Notes: generated from the sequence alone by a model not told the origin. DNA of 59,725 nucleotides from Aequorivita sp. (GCA_024637015.1 JAGXGE010000034.1:1-59725); one strand, 5' to 3'; shown: positions 17,687 through 27,988, numbered from the stretch's first letter. Made by a program: numbers and translations.

Positions 17687-18611
17687 GACGTACGCCGGAA
17701 TCCCGCAAAAATATGCGGCTCTTGAAACATCAAAAATTGTATTAATCCCAGTTCCGTATGATGGAACCAGCACTTGGCAAAAAGGCGCCGACAAGGGCCC
17801 AGAAGCATTTTTGGATGCCTCGGAAAACATGGAACTTTATGACATTGAAACCCAAACAGAGGTTTACAAACAGGGAGTTTTCCTTGCAGATGCTATTACG
17901 GAAAACTCCTCTCCGGAAGCCGTGGTTTCTGAAGTGCATAAAGCCACAAAAGACTACATAAAGCGAAACAAATTCGTAACAATTTTCGGTGGCGAACATA
18001 GCATTTCCATCGGTACCATCCGTGCTTTCAACGAGTGCTTTGATGACCTTACGGTCCTTCACATAGATGCACACGCAGATTTGCGCAAAGATTTTCACGG
18101 AAGCGCTTGCAACCATGCCTGTGCCGTTTACGAAGCTAGCCAAACCACAAACTTGGTACAAGTTGGTATTAGAAGTATGGACATTGCCGAAACTCGCGTG
18201 ATGGATGAAGAAAAAGTATTCTTTGCACACGATATGGCAAAAGATGAATACTGGATGGATAAAGTAATTGAAGCTTTAGGCGATAACGTTTTTATTACCT
18301 TCGATCTTGACGCATTTGATCCTTCAATACTTCCTTCAACCGGAACACCTGAACCAGGCGGACTTTTTTGGTATGAAACGCTGGACTTTCTAAAACAAGT
18401 TTTTGAAGAAAGAAACGTAGTAGGTTTTGACATTGTAGAATTGTGCCCCAATGAAAATGAAAGAGCTTCAGACTTTGTAGCTGCAAAGCTTTACTATAAA
18501 ATGTTGACCTATAAATTCGCGGGAACCGAAGAAGGAGACGAATACGATAACCATTTTACCGAAACCAAAAAAGGCGTTTCAAAATTTAATACAGAAGAAG
18601 ATGAGTACTAG
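17676..18611 (+). CDS. speB: Agmatinase (ureohydrolase family)
   Basis: The 311-aa protein has all Mn-binding motifs of the arginase/agmatinase fold: FGGEHSISIG, HIDAHADLRKDFHG and FDLDAFDPSILPSTGTPEPGG. It would hydrolyse agmatine to putrescine and urea, taking the product of the upstream enzyme. It overlaps both neighbours by 11 nt, so translation is probably coupled across the three genes. Agmatinase is preferred over arginase because of the operon partner. Confidence 0.88.
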   Translation: MSTKTYAGIPQKYAALETSKIVLIPVPYDGTSTWQKGADKGPEAFLDASENMELYDIETQTEVYKQGVFLADAITENSSPEAVVSEVHKATKDYIKRNKFVTIFGGEHSISIGTIRAFNECFDDLTVLHIDAHADLRKDFHGSACNHACAVYEASQTTNLVQVGIRSMDIAETRVMDEEKVFFAHDMAKDEYWMDKVIEALGDNVFITFDLDAFDPSILPSTGTPEPGGLFWYETLDFLKQVFEERNVVGFDIVELCPNENERASDFVAAKLYYKMLTYKFAGTEEGDEYDNHFTETKKGVSKFNTEEDEY

Positions 18612-19578
18612 CAAAGGATCTATTTCCCAATTTATTGAAAAATATTATTTACACTTTAATGCAGCAGCTCTCGTGGACGCAGCAAAAGGCTACGAAGCAC
18701 AATTGAACCAAGGTTCAAAAATGCTCGTTTCCCTTGCTGGAGCTATGAGTACTGCCGAATTGGGAAAGATTTTTGCCGAAATGATTCGCCAAGGCAAGGT
18801 GCATATTATTTCTTGTACAGGTGCAAATCTTGAGGAAGATATTATGAACCTTGTTGCCCACAGCCACTATAAACGTGTTCCGAATTACAGAGATTTGACT
18901 CCTCAAGATGAATGGGATTTATTGGAAAAAGGAATGAATCGCGTAACAGATACCTGCATTCCTGAAGAAGAAGCTTTCCGAAGAATCCAAAAACACATTG
19001 TAAAATTGTGGCAAGAGGCCGAAGCGAAAGGCGAGCGCTACCTTCCGCACGAATATATGTACAAACTGCTTTTAAGTGGGGTAATGGAAGAACATTACGA
19101 AATAGACTTAAAAGATTCGTGGATGTATGCCGCCGCAGAAAAAAACTTACCCATAGTTTGCCCAGGTTGGGAAGACAGCACCATGGGTAACATCTTCGCC
19201 AGCTATGTTTTGAAAGGCGAATTAAAAGCCTCTACAATGAAAAGCGGTATTGAGTATATGACTTTTCTTGCAGATTGGTACACAGACAATTCAGAAAAAG
19301 GAATCGGTTTCTTCCAAATTGGTGGAGGGATTGCCGGAGATTTTCCAATCTGTGTCGTGCCAATGCTTTATCAAGATATGGAGCGAACAGATACCCCGTT
19401 TTGGAGCTATTTTTGTCAAATCAGTGATTCTACCACCAGTTTTGGTAGCTATTCAGGAGCCGTTCCAAATGAAAAGATTACTTGGGGAAAACTGGACATA
19501 CACACTCCAAAATTCATCATAGAAAGTGATGCGACCATCGTAGCGCCTTTGATTTTTGCGTACCTTTTGGGTATGTAG
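18601..19578 (+). CDS. Deoxyhypusine synthase-like protein
   Basis: The 325-aa protein belongs to the deoxyhypusine synthase family: N-terminal SLAGAMSTAELGKIF, an NAD-binding region with ISCTGANLEEDI, FFQIGGGIAGDF (glycine triplet 241-243), and TWGKLDIH, where Lys297 aligns with the catalytic Lys of the eukaryotic enzyme. Bacteria lack the eIF5A substrate, so the bacterial enzyme must act on a small amine; transfer of an aminobutyl group between polyamines (homospermidine-synthase-like chemistry) is the usual proposal. Overlap with the agmatinase gene places it just after putrescine formation. Confidence 0.83.
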   Translation: MSTSKGSISQFIEKYYLHFNAAALVDAAKGYEAQLNQGSKMLVSLAGAMSTAELGKIFAEMIRQGKVHIISCTGANLEEDIMNLVAHSHYKRVPNYRDLTPQDEWDLLEKGMNRVTDTCIPEEEAFRRIQKHIVKLWQEAEAKGERYLPHEYMYKLLLSGVMEEHYEIDLKDSWMYAAAEKNLPIVCPGWEDSTMGNIFASYVLKGELKASTMKSGIEYMTFLADWYTDNSEKGIGFFQIGGGIAGDFPICVVPMLYQDMERTDTPFWSYFCQISDSTTSFGSYSGAVPNEKITWGKLDIHTPKFIIESDATIVAPLIFAYLLGM

Positions 19579-19697
19579 AAACAGGTAAATATTATTTGCA
19601 CAAAAATACGAATTACAGAATAATAGAAATCGTTTCCCTCGACTATAAGTATAAGAGTTTGGGGAAGGGGTTTTAGATTATTTAATAAAATAACAGA

Positions 19698-21236
19698 ATG
19701 GAACCACAAAAGATTGAAAATATAGAACTGAAATTTTTAACGCTTAAAGACTATGAAGCGTTGAAAGAAGCCACCATTCAATCTTATGGCGGACTGCCAA
19801 ACAGCTATTGGAAGATAAATGAAATAGGAAACCTAATAGACATTTTCCCCGAAGGTCAAGTAGTTATTATGGCCGATGGCGAAATAGCCGGTTGCGCCCT
19901 TTCTATCATTGTAGATTATGATGAAATTGAAGACCAACATACCTATAAAGATATTACAGATGATCCCACCTTCAGCATTCATGATCCAGAAGGCGATGTG
20001 CTTTATGGAATAGATGTTTTCATCCGTCCAGATTTTCGTGGATTGCGCTTGGGAAGAAGATTGTATGATTACAGAAAGGAACTTTGTGAAAATTTAAATT
20101 TGAAAAGCATTGTTTTTGGCGGAAGAATGCCAAATTACCACCTACATGCTGATAAACTTTCTCCAAAGCAATACATGGATAAAGTAAAGCGCAAACAGAT
20201 TGATGATCCAGTTCTAAACTTTCAAATATCAAATGATTTTCACCCAGTTCGTGTCTTAAAAGGCTATTTGGAAGGCGATAAAGCCAGTGGCGAATTTGCC
20301 GTTTTGATGGAATGGGATAATATTTATTTCACCAAACCTGAGAAAAAGCCAAAACCCAGTGCTATTAAAAGCGTTGTCCGTTTGGGTCTTATTCAGTGGC
20401 AGATGAGAAGCTATAATGGGATGGAAGATTTAATGCAACAAGTGGAATATTTTATTGATAGTGTAGCAGGCTATCGATGTGATTTCGCAATGTTTCCAGA
20501 ATTTTTCAACGCCCCGCTTATGGCAGAATACAATCACATGAGCGAGCCAGATGCAATCCGTGAATTGGCAAAGCATACCAAGGAAATTACCGAGAAAATG
20601 GCGCAACTTTCCATTTCCTATAACATCAATATCATTACAGGCAGCATGCCAGAGATGGTGCGCGGAAAACTGTATAACGTAGGTTATTTATGCCGTCGTG
20701 ATGGAAGCGTGGAACGGTATGAAAAAATTCACGTAACCCCAGACGAAGCAAGAGTATGGGGAATGGTAAACGGAAATTCACTTCAAACTTTTGATACTGA
20801 CTGTGGAAAAATAGGCGTGTTGATTTGTTATGACGCAGAGTTCCCAGAACTTTCAAGATTACTTTCAGATGAAGGTATGGATATTCTTTTTGTCCCGTTC
20901 CTTACAGATACCCAAAATGGATATTCTCGCGTAAGACTATGCACGCAAGCAAGAGCTGTAGAAAACGAATGTTATGTAGCTATTGCTGGAAGTGTAGGAA
21001 ACCTTCCAAAAGTGCACAACATGGACATACAATACGCCCAGAGCGCCGTATTCACTCCGTGTGATTTCTCTTTCCCTAACAATGGAATAAAAGCCGAAGC
21101 AACCCCAAATACTGAAATGATTTTAGTTGCAGATGTGGATTTAGACCTTCTTAGAGAATTACATACTTTCGGTGCAGTGCGGAATTTAAAAGACAGAAGA
21201 AAAGATTTTTATAGATTGGAACGAGTGAAAAAATAG
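19698..21236 (+). CDS. GNAT acetyltransferase-carbon-nitrogen hydrolase fusion
   Basis: Residues about 1-215 form a GNAT domain with the acetyl-CoA loop PDFRGLRLGRRLYDYR (about 111-126). Residues about 225-512 form a nitrilase-superfamily amidohydrolase with an intact Glu-Lys-Cys triad: Glu268 in MFPEFF, Lys343 in YEKIHV, and Cys377 in LICYDAEFPE. The same two-domain protein is common in Bacteroidota. It follows the polyamine genes by about 120 nt on the same strand; acetylation or deamidation of a polyamine is a reasonable guess but is not shown by the sequence. Confidence 0.85.
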   Translation: MEPQKIENIELKFLTLKDYEALKEATIQSYGGLPNSYWKINEIGNLIDIFPEGQVVIMADGEIAGCALSIIVDYDEIEDQHTYKDITDDPTFSIHDPEGDVLYGIDVFIRPDFRGLRLGRRLYDYRKELCENLNLKSIVFGGRMPNYHLHADKLSPKQYMDKVKRKQIDDPVLNFQISNDFHPVRVLKGYLEGDKASGEFAVLMEWDNIYFTKPEKKPKPSAIKSVVRLGLIQWQMRSYNGMEDLMQQVEYFIDSVAGYRCDFAMFPEFFNAPLMAEYNHMSEPDAIRELAKHTKEITEKMAQLSISYNINIITGSMPEMVRGKLYNVGYLCRRDGSVERYEKIHVTPDEARVWGMVNGNSLQTFDTDCGKIGVLICYDAEFPELSRLLSDEGMDILFVPFLTDTQNGYSRVRLCTQARAVENECYVAIAGSVGNLPKVHNMDIQYAQSAVFTPCDFSFPNNGIKAEATPNTEMILVADVDLDLLRELHTFGAVRNLKDRRKDFYRLERVKK

Positions 21237-21240
21237 TCTC

Positions 21241-21285
21241 CTAGCTTGCAAGATTTTTAAAACCTTGCAGGGTTCAATTTTTTTT
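21241..21285. terminator. Terminator-like hairpin between convergent genes
   Basis: CTTGCAAGATTTT pairs imperfectly with AAAACCTTGCAGG and is followed by a T-rich stretch on the plus strand. It overlaps the last codons of the minus-strand membrane protein. Confidence 0.45.
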
Positions 21286-22618
21286 GAAGAAATAGTTCCC
21301 AGATAGCAACCCCAATTACTACAAAATATTCCAAAGCCACTAACCATAGCTTTTCATCAAACCCATCTTTTCCATAAGCTGAATAGCTCAGTATTATCAA
21401 AAAGCTCCATAAAATTGGAAACTTATATTTTGTGAAAACCGAAAGCAAAAGAGGAGTAGCAATGTACCAAGGATGAACTGTGGTTGAAAGCATAAAGTAG
21501 AATGAAACCGCAAGTAGCATAGCGGTTATCAATTGTTGAGGTGTTTTGTTTTTTCTGAAAAAAGTGAGCCCCAAAACAAAAAGAAGGACTAAAACAGGAA
21601 GTATCTTTCCAATGGTTGCAATCAAATCCCATCCCACAATCTGGAAACCAATCCACCGAACCACATAATAAACACTAGCATTAAACTCAAAATTCTGAAA
21701 CCAAAGCGCAATGGTTGAAAAAAAATGTTGAACAAATTCAGAAGAAAGAAACGGCAAAAAAGAAATCATAATAGTAATTCCAACAATACTATAAAATTTC
21801 ACCAAAGTTGTCAGGTCAAATGCAGCCAAGTTCTCTTTAGAAGTAAAATACTTCAAAAACAAAGGCAAAAACAATAGCGGAATTAACTTTACAGAAACAG
21901 AAATTCCAATCAAAACGGCTGCCCAAAACCATTTTTCTTTAAAAAGTAAATACAATCCCCAAACAAAAAAGAAAAGCATCACCCCTTCAAAATGAAGGTT
22001 TCCGGTAAGTTCAATGATTATGAAAGGATTCAAAAAATACCAAAAAATGTTTTTGACCGGAAGATTTAACGTCTCTAATATTTTTTTTCCGAAGTAAAGA
22101 ATCCCAACATCCGACAAAATAATCAATATACGCAGCACAACCACAGAGCCCAAAATACTCTTCCCCGCAAAAAGTGCGGCTAGCGAAAAAAACAATTGGT
22201 TAATAGGTGGATAATTGCTGAAATGGCTCGCATTCAGCACACCCATTCCATCTAACAGTTCTTGCGATTGATTTATTTTTACTTCGAGGACAGGTGAGTA
22301 GTCTGGTGTAAATAAATACGGACTAACGCCTTGTAATAATAAACGTCCATCCCACAAAAACCGATAAAAATCCTGAGAGAGGTTTGGAACAGCAGCAATA
22401 AAAACAATTCGGAAAATAATCCCCAAACCTGCTAAAAACCAAAAGTTGAGCTTAAACTTTTCAATAAAGAGATAGGCTGAAAAAAAAAGCGAGGCATATA
22501 GCGTCAACAATTTTACAAAATCACTTCGCTCTAGATCGAAGGCAAAACTGATATAAAAAGCAATGGAAAGAACAGCAAATAAAAGTGGGATTTTATAAAA
22601 CTTCAGTTCTTTTAGCAT
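21257..22618 (-). CDS. Polytopic membrane glycosyltransferase (mannosyltransferase-like)
   Basis: The 453-aa protein has about 10-12 transmembrane segments. The first large loop contains PNLSQDFYRFLWDGRLLLQG, with an Asp-Phe-Tyr-Arg and a Trp-Asp-Gly-Arg motif typical of GT-C enzymes that use polyprenyl-phosphate sugars (mannosyltransferase/GT87-like groups). A C-terminal loop after STTVHPWYIATP matches the pattern seen in these families. It would add sugars to a lipid or glycan on the outer face of the inner membrane. The exact sugar and acceptor are unknown. Its start lies 7 nt downstream of the beta-propeller gene. Confidence 0.72.
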   Translation of the reverse strand: MLKELKFYKIPLLFAVLSIAFYISFAFDLERSDFVKLLTLYASLFFSAYLFIEKFKLNFWFLAGLGIIFRIVFIAAVPNLSQDFYRFLWDGRLLLQGVSPYLFTPDYSPVLEVKINQSQELLDGMGVLNASHFSNYPPINQLFFSLAALFAGKSILGSVVVLRILIILSDVGILYFGKKILETLNLPVKNIFWYFLNPFIIIELTGNLHFEGVMLFFFVWGLYLLFKEKWFWAAVLIGISVSVKLIPLLFLPLFLKYFTSKENLAAFDLTTLVKFYSIVGITIMISFLPFLSSEFVQHFFSTIALWFQNFEFNASVYYVVRWIGFQIVGWDLIATIGKILPVLVLLFVLGLTFFRKNKTPQQLITAMLLAVSFYFMLSTTVHPWYIATPLLLSVFTKYKFPILWSFLIILSYSAYGKDGFDEKLWLVALEYFVVIGVAIWELFLQKKLNPARF

Positions 22619-22624
22619 CTTTTT

Positions 22625-23752
22625 TTAGTCTTGCCATTCAGCAATAAAAAGATTGGTATCGCGACCGCCGCCATTATTTCTGTTACTTGAAAACGCCAAT
22701 TTTTTTCCGTCATTTGAAAAAACAGGAAACGCATCAAAAGTTTCACCGTGGGTTACACGCTCCAGGTTTTTTCCATCGATATCAATCAAATACAAATTAA
22801 ACGGAAAACCTCGTTCCGCCTCAAAATTGCTTGAAAACAAAATCTTTTTTCCTGAAGGATGAAAGAAGGGAGCCCAGTTGGCGTTGCCCAAATGAGTAAG
22901 CTGTCGAAGTTCACTGCCATCGGCATTACAGATAAACAGTTCCATTTCGGTGGGTTGCACCAAACCTTGAGCTAATAAATCTTTATATTCTTTTATCTCT
23001 GTTTCGGTTTTTGGGCGGGAAGCTCGAAAAATTAATTTACTTCCGTCCGGTGAAAAGAACGCCCCGCCATCATAACCTAATTCATTGGTAATTTGCTTTA
23101 CATTTTTTCCGTCGAGATCCATGGTGTAAAGTTCTAAATCACCACTTCGCATTGAGGTGAAAACAATTTTATCTCCTTTTGGCGAAACGGTAGCTTCTGC
23201 ATCGTAACCGGGTTCGTTTGTTAGTTGTGCAGTAATATTTCCCTCTAAATCTGCCACAAAAATGTCAAAACTGCCATAAACGGGCCAAACGTATTTTCCT
23301 TCTTTTTTCAATGGAACTTCGGGGCAATTTTCGTCTTTTAGATGGGTGCTTCCGTAAACAATATGCTTTCCATCGGGTAGAAAATAACTACAGGTAGTCC
23401 TGCCTTTTCCAGTACTTAGCATTGGTGGCTGTTTGTCTTTAAAAGTTTCATCTGCATTCATCAAAAAAATCTGGTCGCAGCTTAAGCCCCAATTTTTGTA
23501 GTTGCTTTGGAAGATGAGTTTACTGTCGTCAAAGCTCCAATAAGCTTCGGCATTGTCGCCGCCAAATGTCACTTGCCGAATGTTTTTCAAGTGCTTTTCT
23601 TCGGAATAAATTAAAGTATCTTTTGTTTGTGGATCTAGAACTGCATTTGAAGTTTTTTCGGTTGAGTGGGGTAATTCTTTCTCAGTTTCTTTCACTTTAT
23701 TTTTACAACTCGTAAAAGTTGAAACAATCAATAGTGTATATATTATTTTCAT
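22625..23752 (-). CDS. TolB-like beta-propeller lipoprotein (PD40 repeats)
   Basis: The start at 23752 (MKIIYTLLIVSTFTSCKNK) gives a lipoprotein signal with the lipid Cys at about residue 16; a 70-residue upstream extension in frame overlaps the divergent gene and is rejected. The 375-aa protein has repeated PD40/WD40-like blades, for example SPKGDKIVFTSMRSGDLELY, SPDGSKLIFRASRP and HPSGKKILFSS. Such propellers usually mediate protein contacts in the periplasm. It is divergent from the M28 peptidase, sharing a palindromic promoter region, so the two may be coregulated. Confidence 0.82.
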   Translation of the reverse strand: MKIIYTLLIVSTFTSCKNKVKETEKELPHSTEKTSNAVLDPQTKDTLIYSEEKHLKNIRQVTFGGDNAEAYWSFDDSKLIFQSNYKNWGLSCDQIFLMNADETFKDKQPPMLSTGKGRTTCSYFLPDGKHIVYGSTHLKDENCPEVPLKKEGKYVWPVYGSFDIFVADLEGNITAQLTNEPGYDAEATVSPKGDKIVFTSMRSGDLELYTMDLDGKNVKQITNELGYDGGAFFSPDGSKLIFRASRPKTETEIKEYKDLLAQGLVQPTEMELFICNADGSELRQLTHLGNANWAPFFHPSGKKILFSSNFEAERGFPFNLYLIDIDGKNLERVTHGETFDAFPVFSNDGKKLAFSSNRNNGGGRDTNLFIAEWQD

Positions 23753-23760
23753 TTTTAATG

Positions 23761-23778
23761 TACTTTTGAACAAAAGTA
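23761..23778. promoter_or_regulatory. Perfect palindrome with facing -7 boxes in a divergent promoter
   Basis: TACTTTTG at 23761-23768 is followed by AA and its exact reverse complement CAAAAGTA at 23771-23778. Each arm matches TAnnTTTG on its own strand, so each could serve as the -7 box of one divergent gene; the start codons lie at 23752 (minus) and 23784 (plus). Clear -33 boxes at the usual spacing were not found. Confidence 0.55.
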
Positions 23779-23783
23779 ATGAT

Positions 23784-25013
23784 ATGCGTGCAATTTTAGT
23801 ATTATTTCTAGCAATGCTTGTTTTTTCTTGCAAGGAAACAAAAGTGAAATCTGTTAGTATGAAGGAAGACGTCTCCGTTTTGGCTAACGATAGTTTGAAT
23901 GGAAGAAAAACTGGTTCAGAAGACGAAAAAAAAGCTGCAGAATATATAGCAAAAAGGTTCACTGATTTAGGATTGCAACCAAAAGGAACTGATGGCTATT
24001 TTCAAAAATTCACTTTTAAAGCCAGTAAAAATCCACACCAAGAAGCAGAATTTACTTCGGAAAAATCTGATAGTACAGAAATTGGGGAAAACGTAATTGC
24101 ATTTTTAGATAATAAGGCTGAAAACACTGTTGTAATCGGTGCGCATTATGACCATTTAGGAATGGGTGGCGAAGGTTCACTTTACCGAGAAGGCGAAGCA
24201 ATTCACAATGGGGCCGACGATAATGCCAGTGGCGTGGCAATGATGTTCCATTTAGCAGATTCACTTCAAAAGAAAGATTCTCCAAAAAATAACAACTATC
24301 TTTTTATTGCTTTTTCTGGAGAAGAAGAAGGATTATTAGGTTCAAATTATTTTGTAAAAAACCCAACCATCGACACCAAAAAAGTAACCTATATGCTGAA
24401 CATGGATATGGTGGGAAGACTAAACTCTGAAAATACTTTGGCTGTTTATGGCTTGGGAACTTCACCTATTTTGAAACAAACCGTGAATGCAAACGCAGGC
24501 GATTTAAACATTGTAGAAAATGAAAGTGGGGTTGGGCCAAGCGATCATACTTCTTTTTATTTGGCAGATATTCCCGTACTTCATTTTTTTACAGGACAAC
24601 ACGCGGATTATCATAAACCCAGCGACGATACTGAAAAAGTGAATTTTGAGGGAATGCAAATTGTTTCGAATTATATTTTTAGCATAATTAAGGATTTAGA
24701 CTCCCAAAAGAAACTGCCTTTCAGAAAAACAAAAAACGAGAGCGAAGTAGTGCCTGGTTTTAAAGTGACTTTAGGTGTTGTGCCCGATTATCTTTTCAGT
24801 GGAAAAGGAATGCGAATTGACGGTGTTAGCGAAGACCGCCCAGCGCAAAAAGCGGGTCTTCAAAAAGGCGATATTGTTGTAAAAATGGGCGAGTTTGAAG
24901 TGACCGATATGATGAGTTATATGAAGAGCCTTTCAAAATTTGAAAAGGGACAAACTGCAATTGTTACTATTGAAAGAAACGGAAATCCTCAGAAAGTTGA
25001 GGTTACATTTTAA
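23784..25013 (+). CDS. M28-family metallopeptidase with PDZ domain, lipoprotein
   Basis: The ATG at 23784 gives MRAILVLFLAMLVFSC, a lipoprotein signal (Cys16). Zn-ligand motifs of the M28 aminopeptidase family are complete: GAHYDHLG, GADDNASGV, SGEEEGLLGS, NMDMVGRL and GPSDHTSFY. The last about 90 residues form a PDZ domain (MRIDGVSEDRPAQKAGLQKG). The enzyme should act as an envelope-anchored aminopeptidase, perhaps feeding on peptides. An unpaired N-terminal PA-like insert is not obvious. A terminator follows. Confidence 0.88.
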   Translation: MRAILVLFLAMLVFSCKETKVKSVSMKEDVSVLANDSLNGRKTGSEDEKKAAEYIAKRFTDLGLQPKGTDGYFQKFTFKASKNPHQEAEFTSEKSDSTEIGENVIAFLDNKAENTVVIGAHYDHLGMGGEGSLYREGEAIHNGADDNASGVAMMFHLADSLQKKDSPKNNNYLFIAFSGEEEGLLGSNYFVKNPTIDTKKVTYMLNMDMVGRLNSENTLAVYGLGTSPILKQTVNANAGDLNIVENESGVGPSDHTSFYLADIPVLHFFTGQHADYHKPSDDTEKVNFEGMQIVSNYIFSIIKDLDSQKKLPFRKTKNESEVVPGFKVTLGVVPDYLFSGKGMRIDGVSEDRPAQKAGLQKGDIVVKMGEFEVTDMMSYMKSLSKFEKGQTAIVTIERNGNPQKVEVTF

Positions 25014-25020
25014 AATAAAT

Positions 25021-25053
25021 AAACCTCACAAATCTTAAAGACCTGTGAGGTTT
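25021..25053. terminator. Terminator between M28 peptidase and groEL
   Basis: AAACCTCACA pairs exactly with TGTGAGGTTT. The flanking A and T runs suggest it works for both convergent transcripts. Confidence 0.75.
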
Positions 25054-25077
25054 AGTTCTATTAATCACTTTTGGGAT

Positions 25078-26766
<1,689 letters not shown>

Positions 26767-26792
26767 CTAATTTTGAATTTATTTAAGAAATG

Positions 26793-27068
26793 TTAGATGA
26801 TGGCTAAAATATCATCTTCACGCATAATGAGATAATCCTTGCCATCAAACTTTAGCTCGCTGCCAGAGTACTTTCCGTAAAGAACTGTATCACCAACTTT
26901 CACGGTCATTTTGTGGTCTTCTTTACCTTTACCAACAGCTACTACTTTGCCTTTTTGTGGTTTTTCTTTTGCAGAATCTGGAATGTAAATTCCCGAAGCT
27001 GTCTTGGTTTCTGCCTCTTGTGGCTGAACCAAAACGCGATCGGCAAGTGGTTGAATTTTTAATGCCAT
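26793..27068 (-). CDS. groS: Co-chaperonin GroES (10 kDa)
   Basis: The 91-aa protein has typical GroES features: [36 protein letters not shown] with the mobile loop, [15 protein letters not shown], and the C-terminal REDDILAII. It caps the GroEL cavity. Upstream there is a -24/-12 type element rather than the usual -33/-7 boxes. Confidence 0.96.
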   Translation of the reverse strand: MALKIQPLADRVLVQPQEAETKTASGIYIPDSAKEKPQKGKVVAVGKGKEDHKMTVKVGDTVLYGKYSGSELKFDGKDYLIMREDDILAII

Positions 27069-27124
27069 TTCAATTTTATTTTTTAGTTGTTAAACTTGAG
27101 TTTAAATGTTTTGTTTGCTAATTG

Positions 27125-27138
27125 GCAGAAACTGTGCC
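27125..27138 (-). promoter_or_regulatory. Sigma-54-like -24/-12 promoter for groES-groEL
   Basis: Reading the minus strand, GTGGCACAGTTTCTGCC carries GG (27138-27137) and GC (27126-27125) separated by exactly 10 nt, close to the sigma-54 consensus TGGCAC-N5-TTGC. The predicted start of transcription leaves a leader of roughly 45 nt. A sigma-54 activator is encoded 2.3 kb upstream in the same block. Confidence 0.5.
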
Positions 27139-27150
27139 ACGGCCTATAAA

Positions 27151-27186
27151 CTGACACATTACAAAACAAAAATGCCAGCTTGTCAG
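27151..27186. promoter_or_regulatory. Inverted repeat upstream of the -24 element
   Basis: CTGACA (27151-27156) and TGTCAG (27181-27186) form 6-nt inverted half-sites 24 nt apart, upstream of the groES promoter. They could be activator binding sites; short arms make this tentative. Confidence 0.3.
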
Positions 27187-27211
27187 AAGTAAAATGAATC
27201 AATGTGAATTT

Positions 27212-27559
27212 TTAAATCCAATTATTTGTCAATAATGCGGCTATTAATACAGCAGTTCCTACCACGATAGCTACAATGGCCGAGACAGTTTTACCTTTGG
27301 ATTTTTCACCAGATTCAATAATTTTGATTTCAGAATGGGGAATTTTTACAGATACTTTGTTCACCTTTCCATAGATTGAATTTTGGTCTAAAGAATCAAC
27401 AATTATATTAAATTCCTTACCATTCGTAAGATCAAATTTGTATAATTTACCGACACTTAAATCTTTTGATGTTTTCTTAAATGCTTTGTAGCTATAACAG
27501 CTTTGGAACAGAATACAGCAAACAAATAATGTTACCATTGCCTTCAAAATTTTATTCAT
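27212..27559 (-). CDS. Hypothetical lipoprotein with C-terminal membrane segment
   Basis: The ATG at 27559 (MNKILKAMVTLFVCCILFQSC) is chosen over a TTG six nucleotides upstream. The lipid Cys lies at about residue 21. The body is about 70 residues of charged beta-rich sequence (LYKFDLTNGKEFNIIVDSL), and a hydrophobic segment VSAIVAIVVGTAVLIAALL ends the protein. It sits between secG and groES, bounded by a strong hairpin on one side and the groES promoter on the other. No function is recognised. Confidence 0.6.
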   Translation of the reverse strand: MNKILKAMVTLFVCCILFQSCYSYKAFKKTSKDLSVGKLYKFDLTNGKEFNIIVDSLDQNSIYGKVNKVSVKIPHSEIKIIESGEKSKGKTVSAIVAIVVGTAVLIAALLTNNWI

Positions 27560-27592
27560 TTTCAAATTTTTTTGAATTCCAATTTACAAAAT

Positions 27593-27640
27593 TATATATA
27601 GAAAATGCCAGCTCGTTGAAGCTGGCATTTTCTATATATA
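27593..27640. terminator. Perfect 20-bp stem-loop after secG
   Basis: Arms at 27593-27612 and 27621-27640 are exact reverse complements around the loop TCGTTGAA; the core is GAAAATGCCAGC / GCTGGCATTTTC with TATATATA ends. It lies 15 nt past the secG stop and should end that transcript. The motif AATGCCAGCT recurs at 27171-27180 near the groES promoter. Confidence 0.85.
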
Positions 27641-27655
27641 TGTTGAAACTAAATA

Positions 27656-27988
27656 TTAGTTTGTAGTGTCTGTTGCAGTTGGTGCAGGCATTTGTGTTGT
27701 TGGTACGGCAGGAATAGCATTTTCGTCAAAAGTTTTTGACTGAATGGTATTGCTCCCCATTATAAAAATATTGGAACCTAAAATCAATACGAGCATAATG
27801 GTTGCAAGTGTCCAAGTACTTTTATCTAAAAAGTCGCTTGTTTTCTGCACACCCCCAATTTGTGCGCCACCACCACCACCGAACGATGATGATAGACCAC
27901 CACCTTTTGGGTTTTGAACCATTATAACTACGACCAACAAAAAGGCCACTAACATTATCAAAATTAAAAATATTGTAAAAGTACTCAT
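27656..27988 (-). CDS. secG: Preprotein translocase subunit SecG
   Basis: The 110-aa protein shows the SecG pattern: a first transmembrane helix (FTIFLILIMLVAFLLVVVIMVQ), the conserved NPKGGGLSSSFGGGG loop, then a second helix (STWTLATIMLVLILGSN). A flavobacterial Pro/Thr-rich C-terminal tail follows. It is part of the SecYEG channel. Its start overlaps the stop of the upstream TPR-like gene as ATGA, so translation is probably coupled. Confidence 0.93.
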   Translation of the reverse strand: MSTFTIFLILIMLVAFLLVVVIMVQNPKGGGLSSSFGGGGGAQIGGVQKTSDFLDKSTWTLATIMLVLILGSNIFIMGSNTIQSKTFDENAIPAVPTTQMPAPTATDTTN

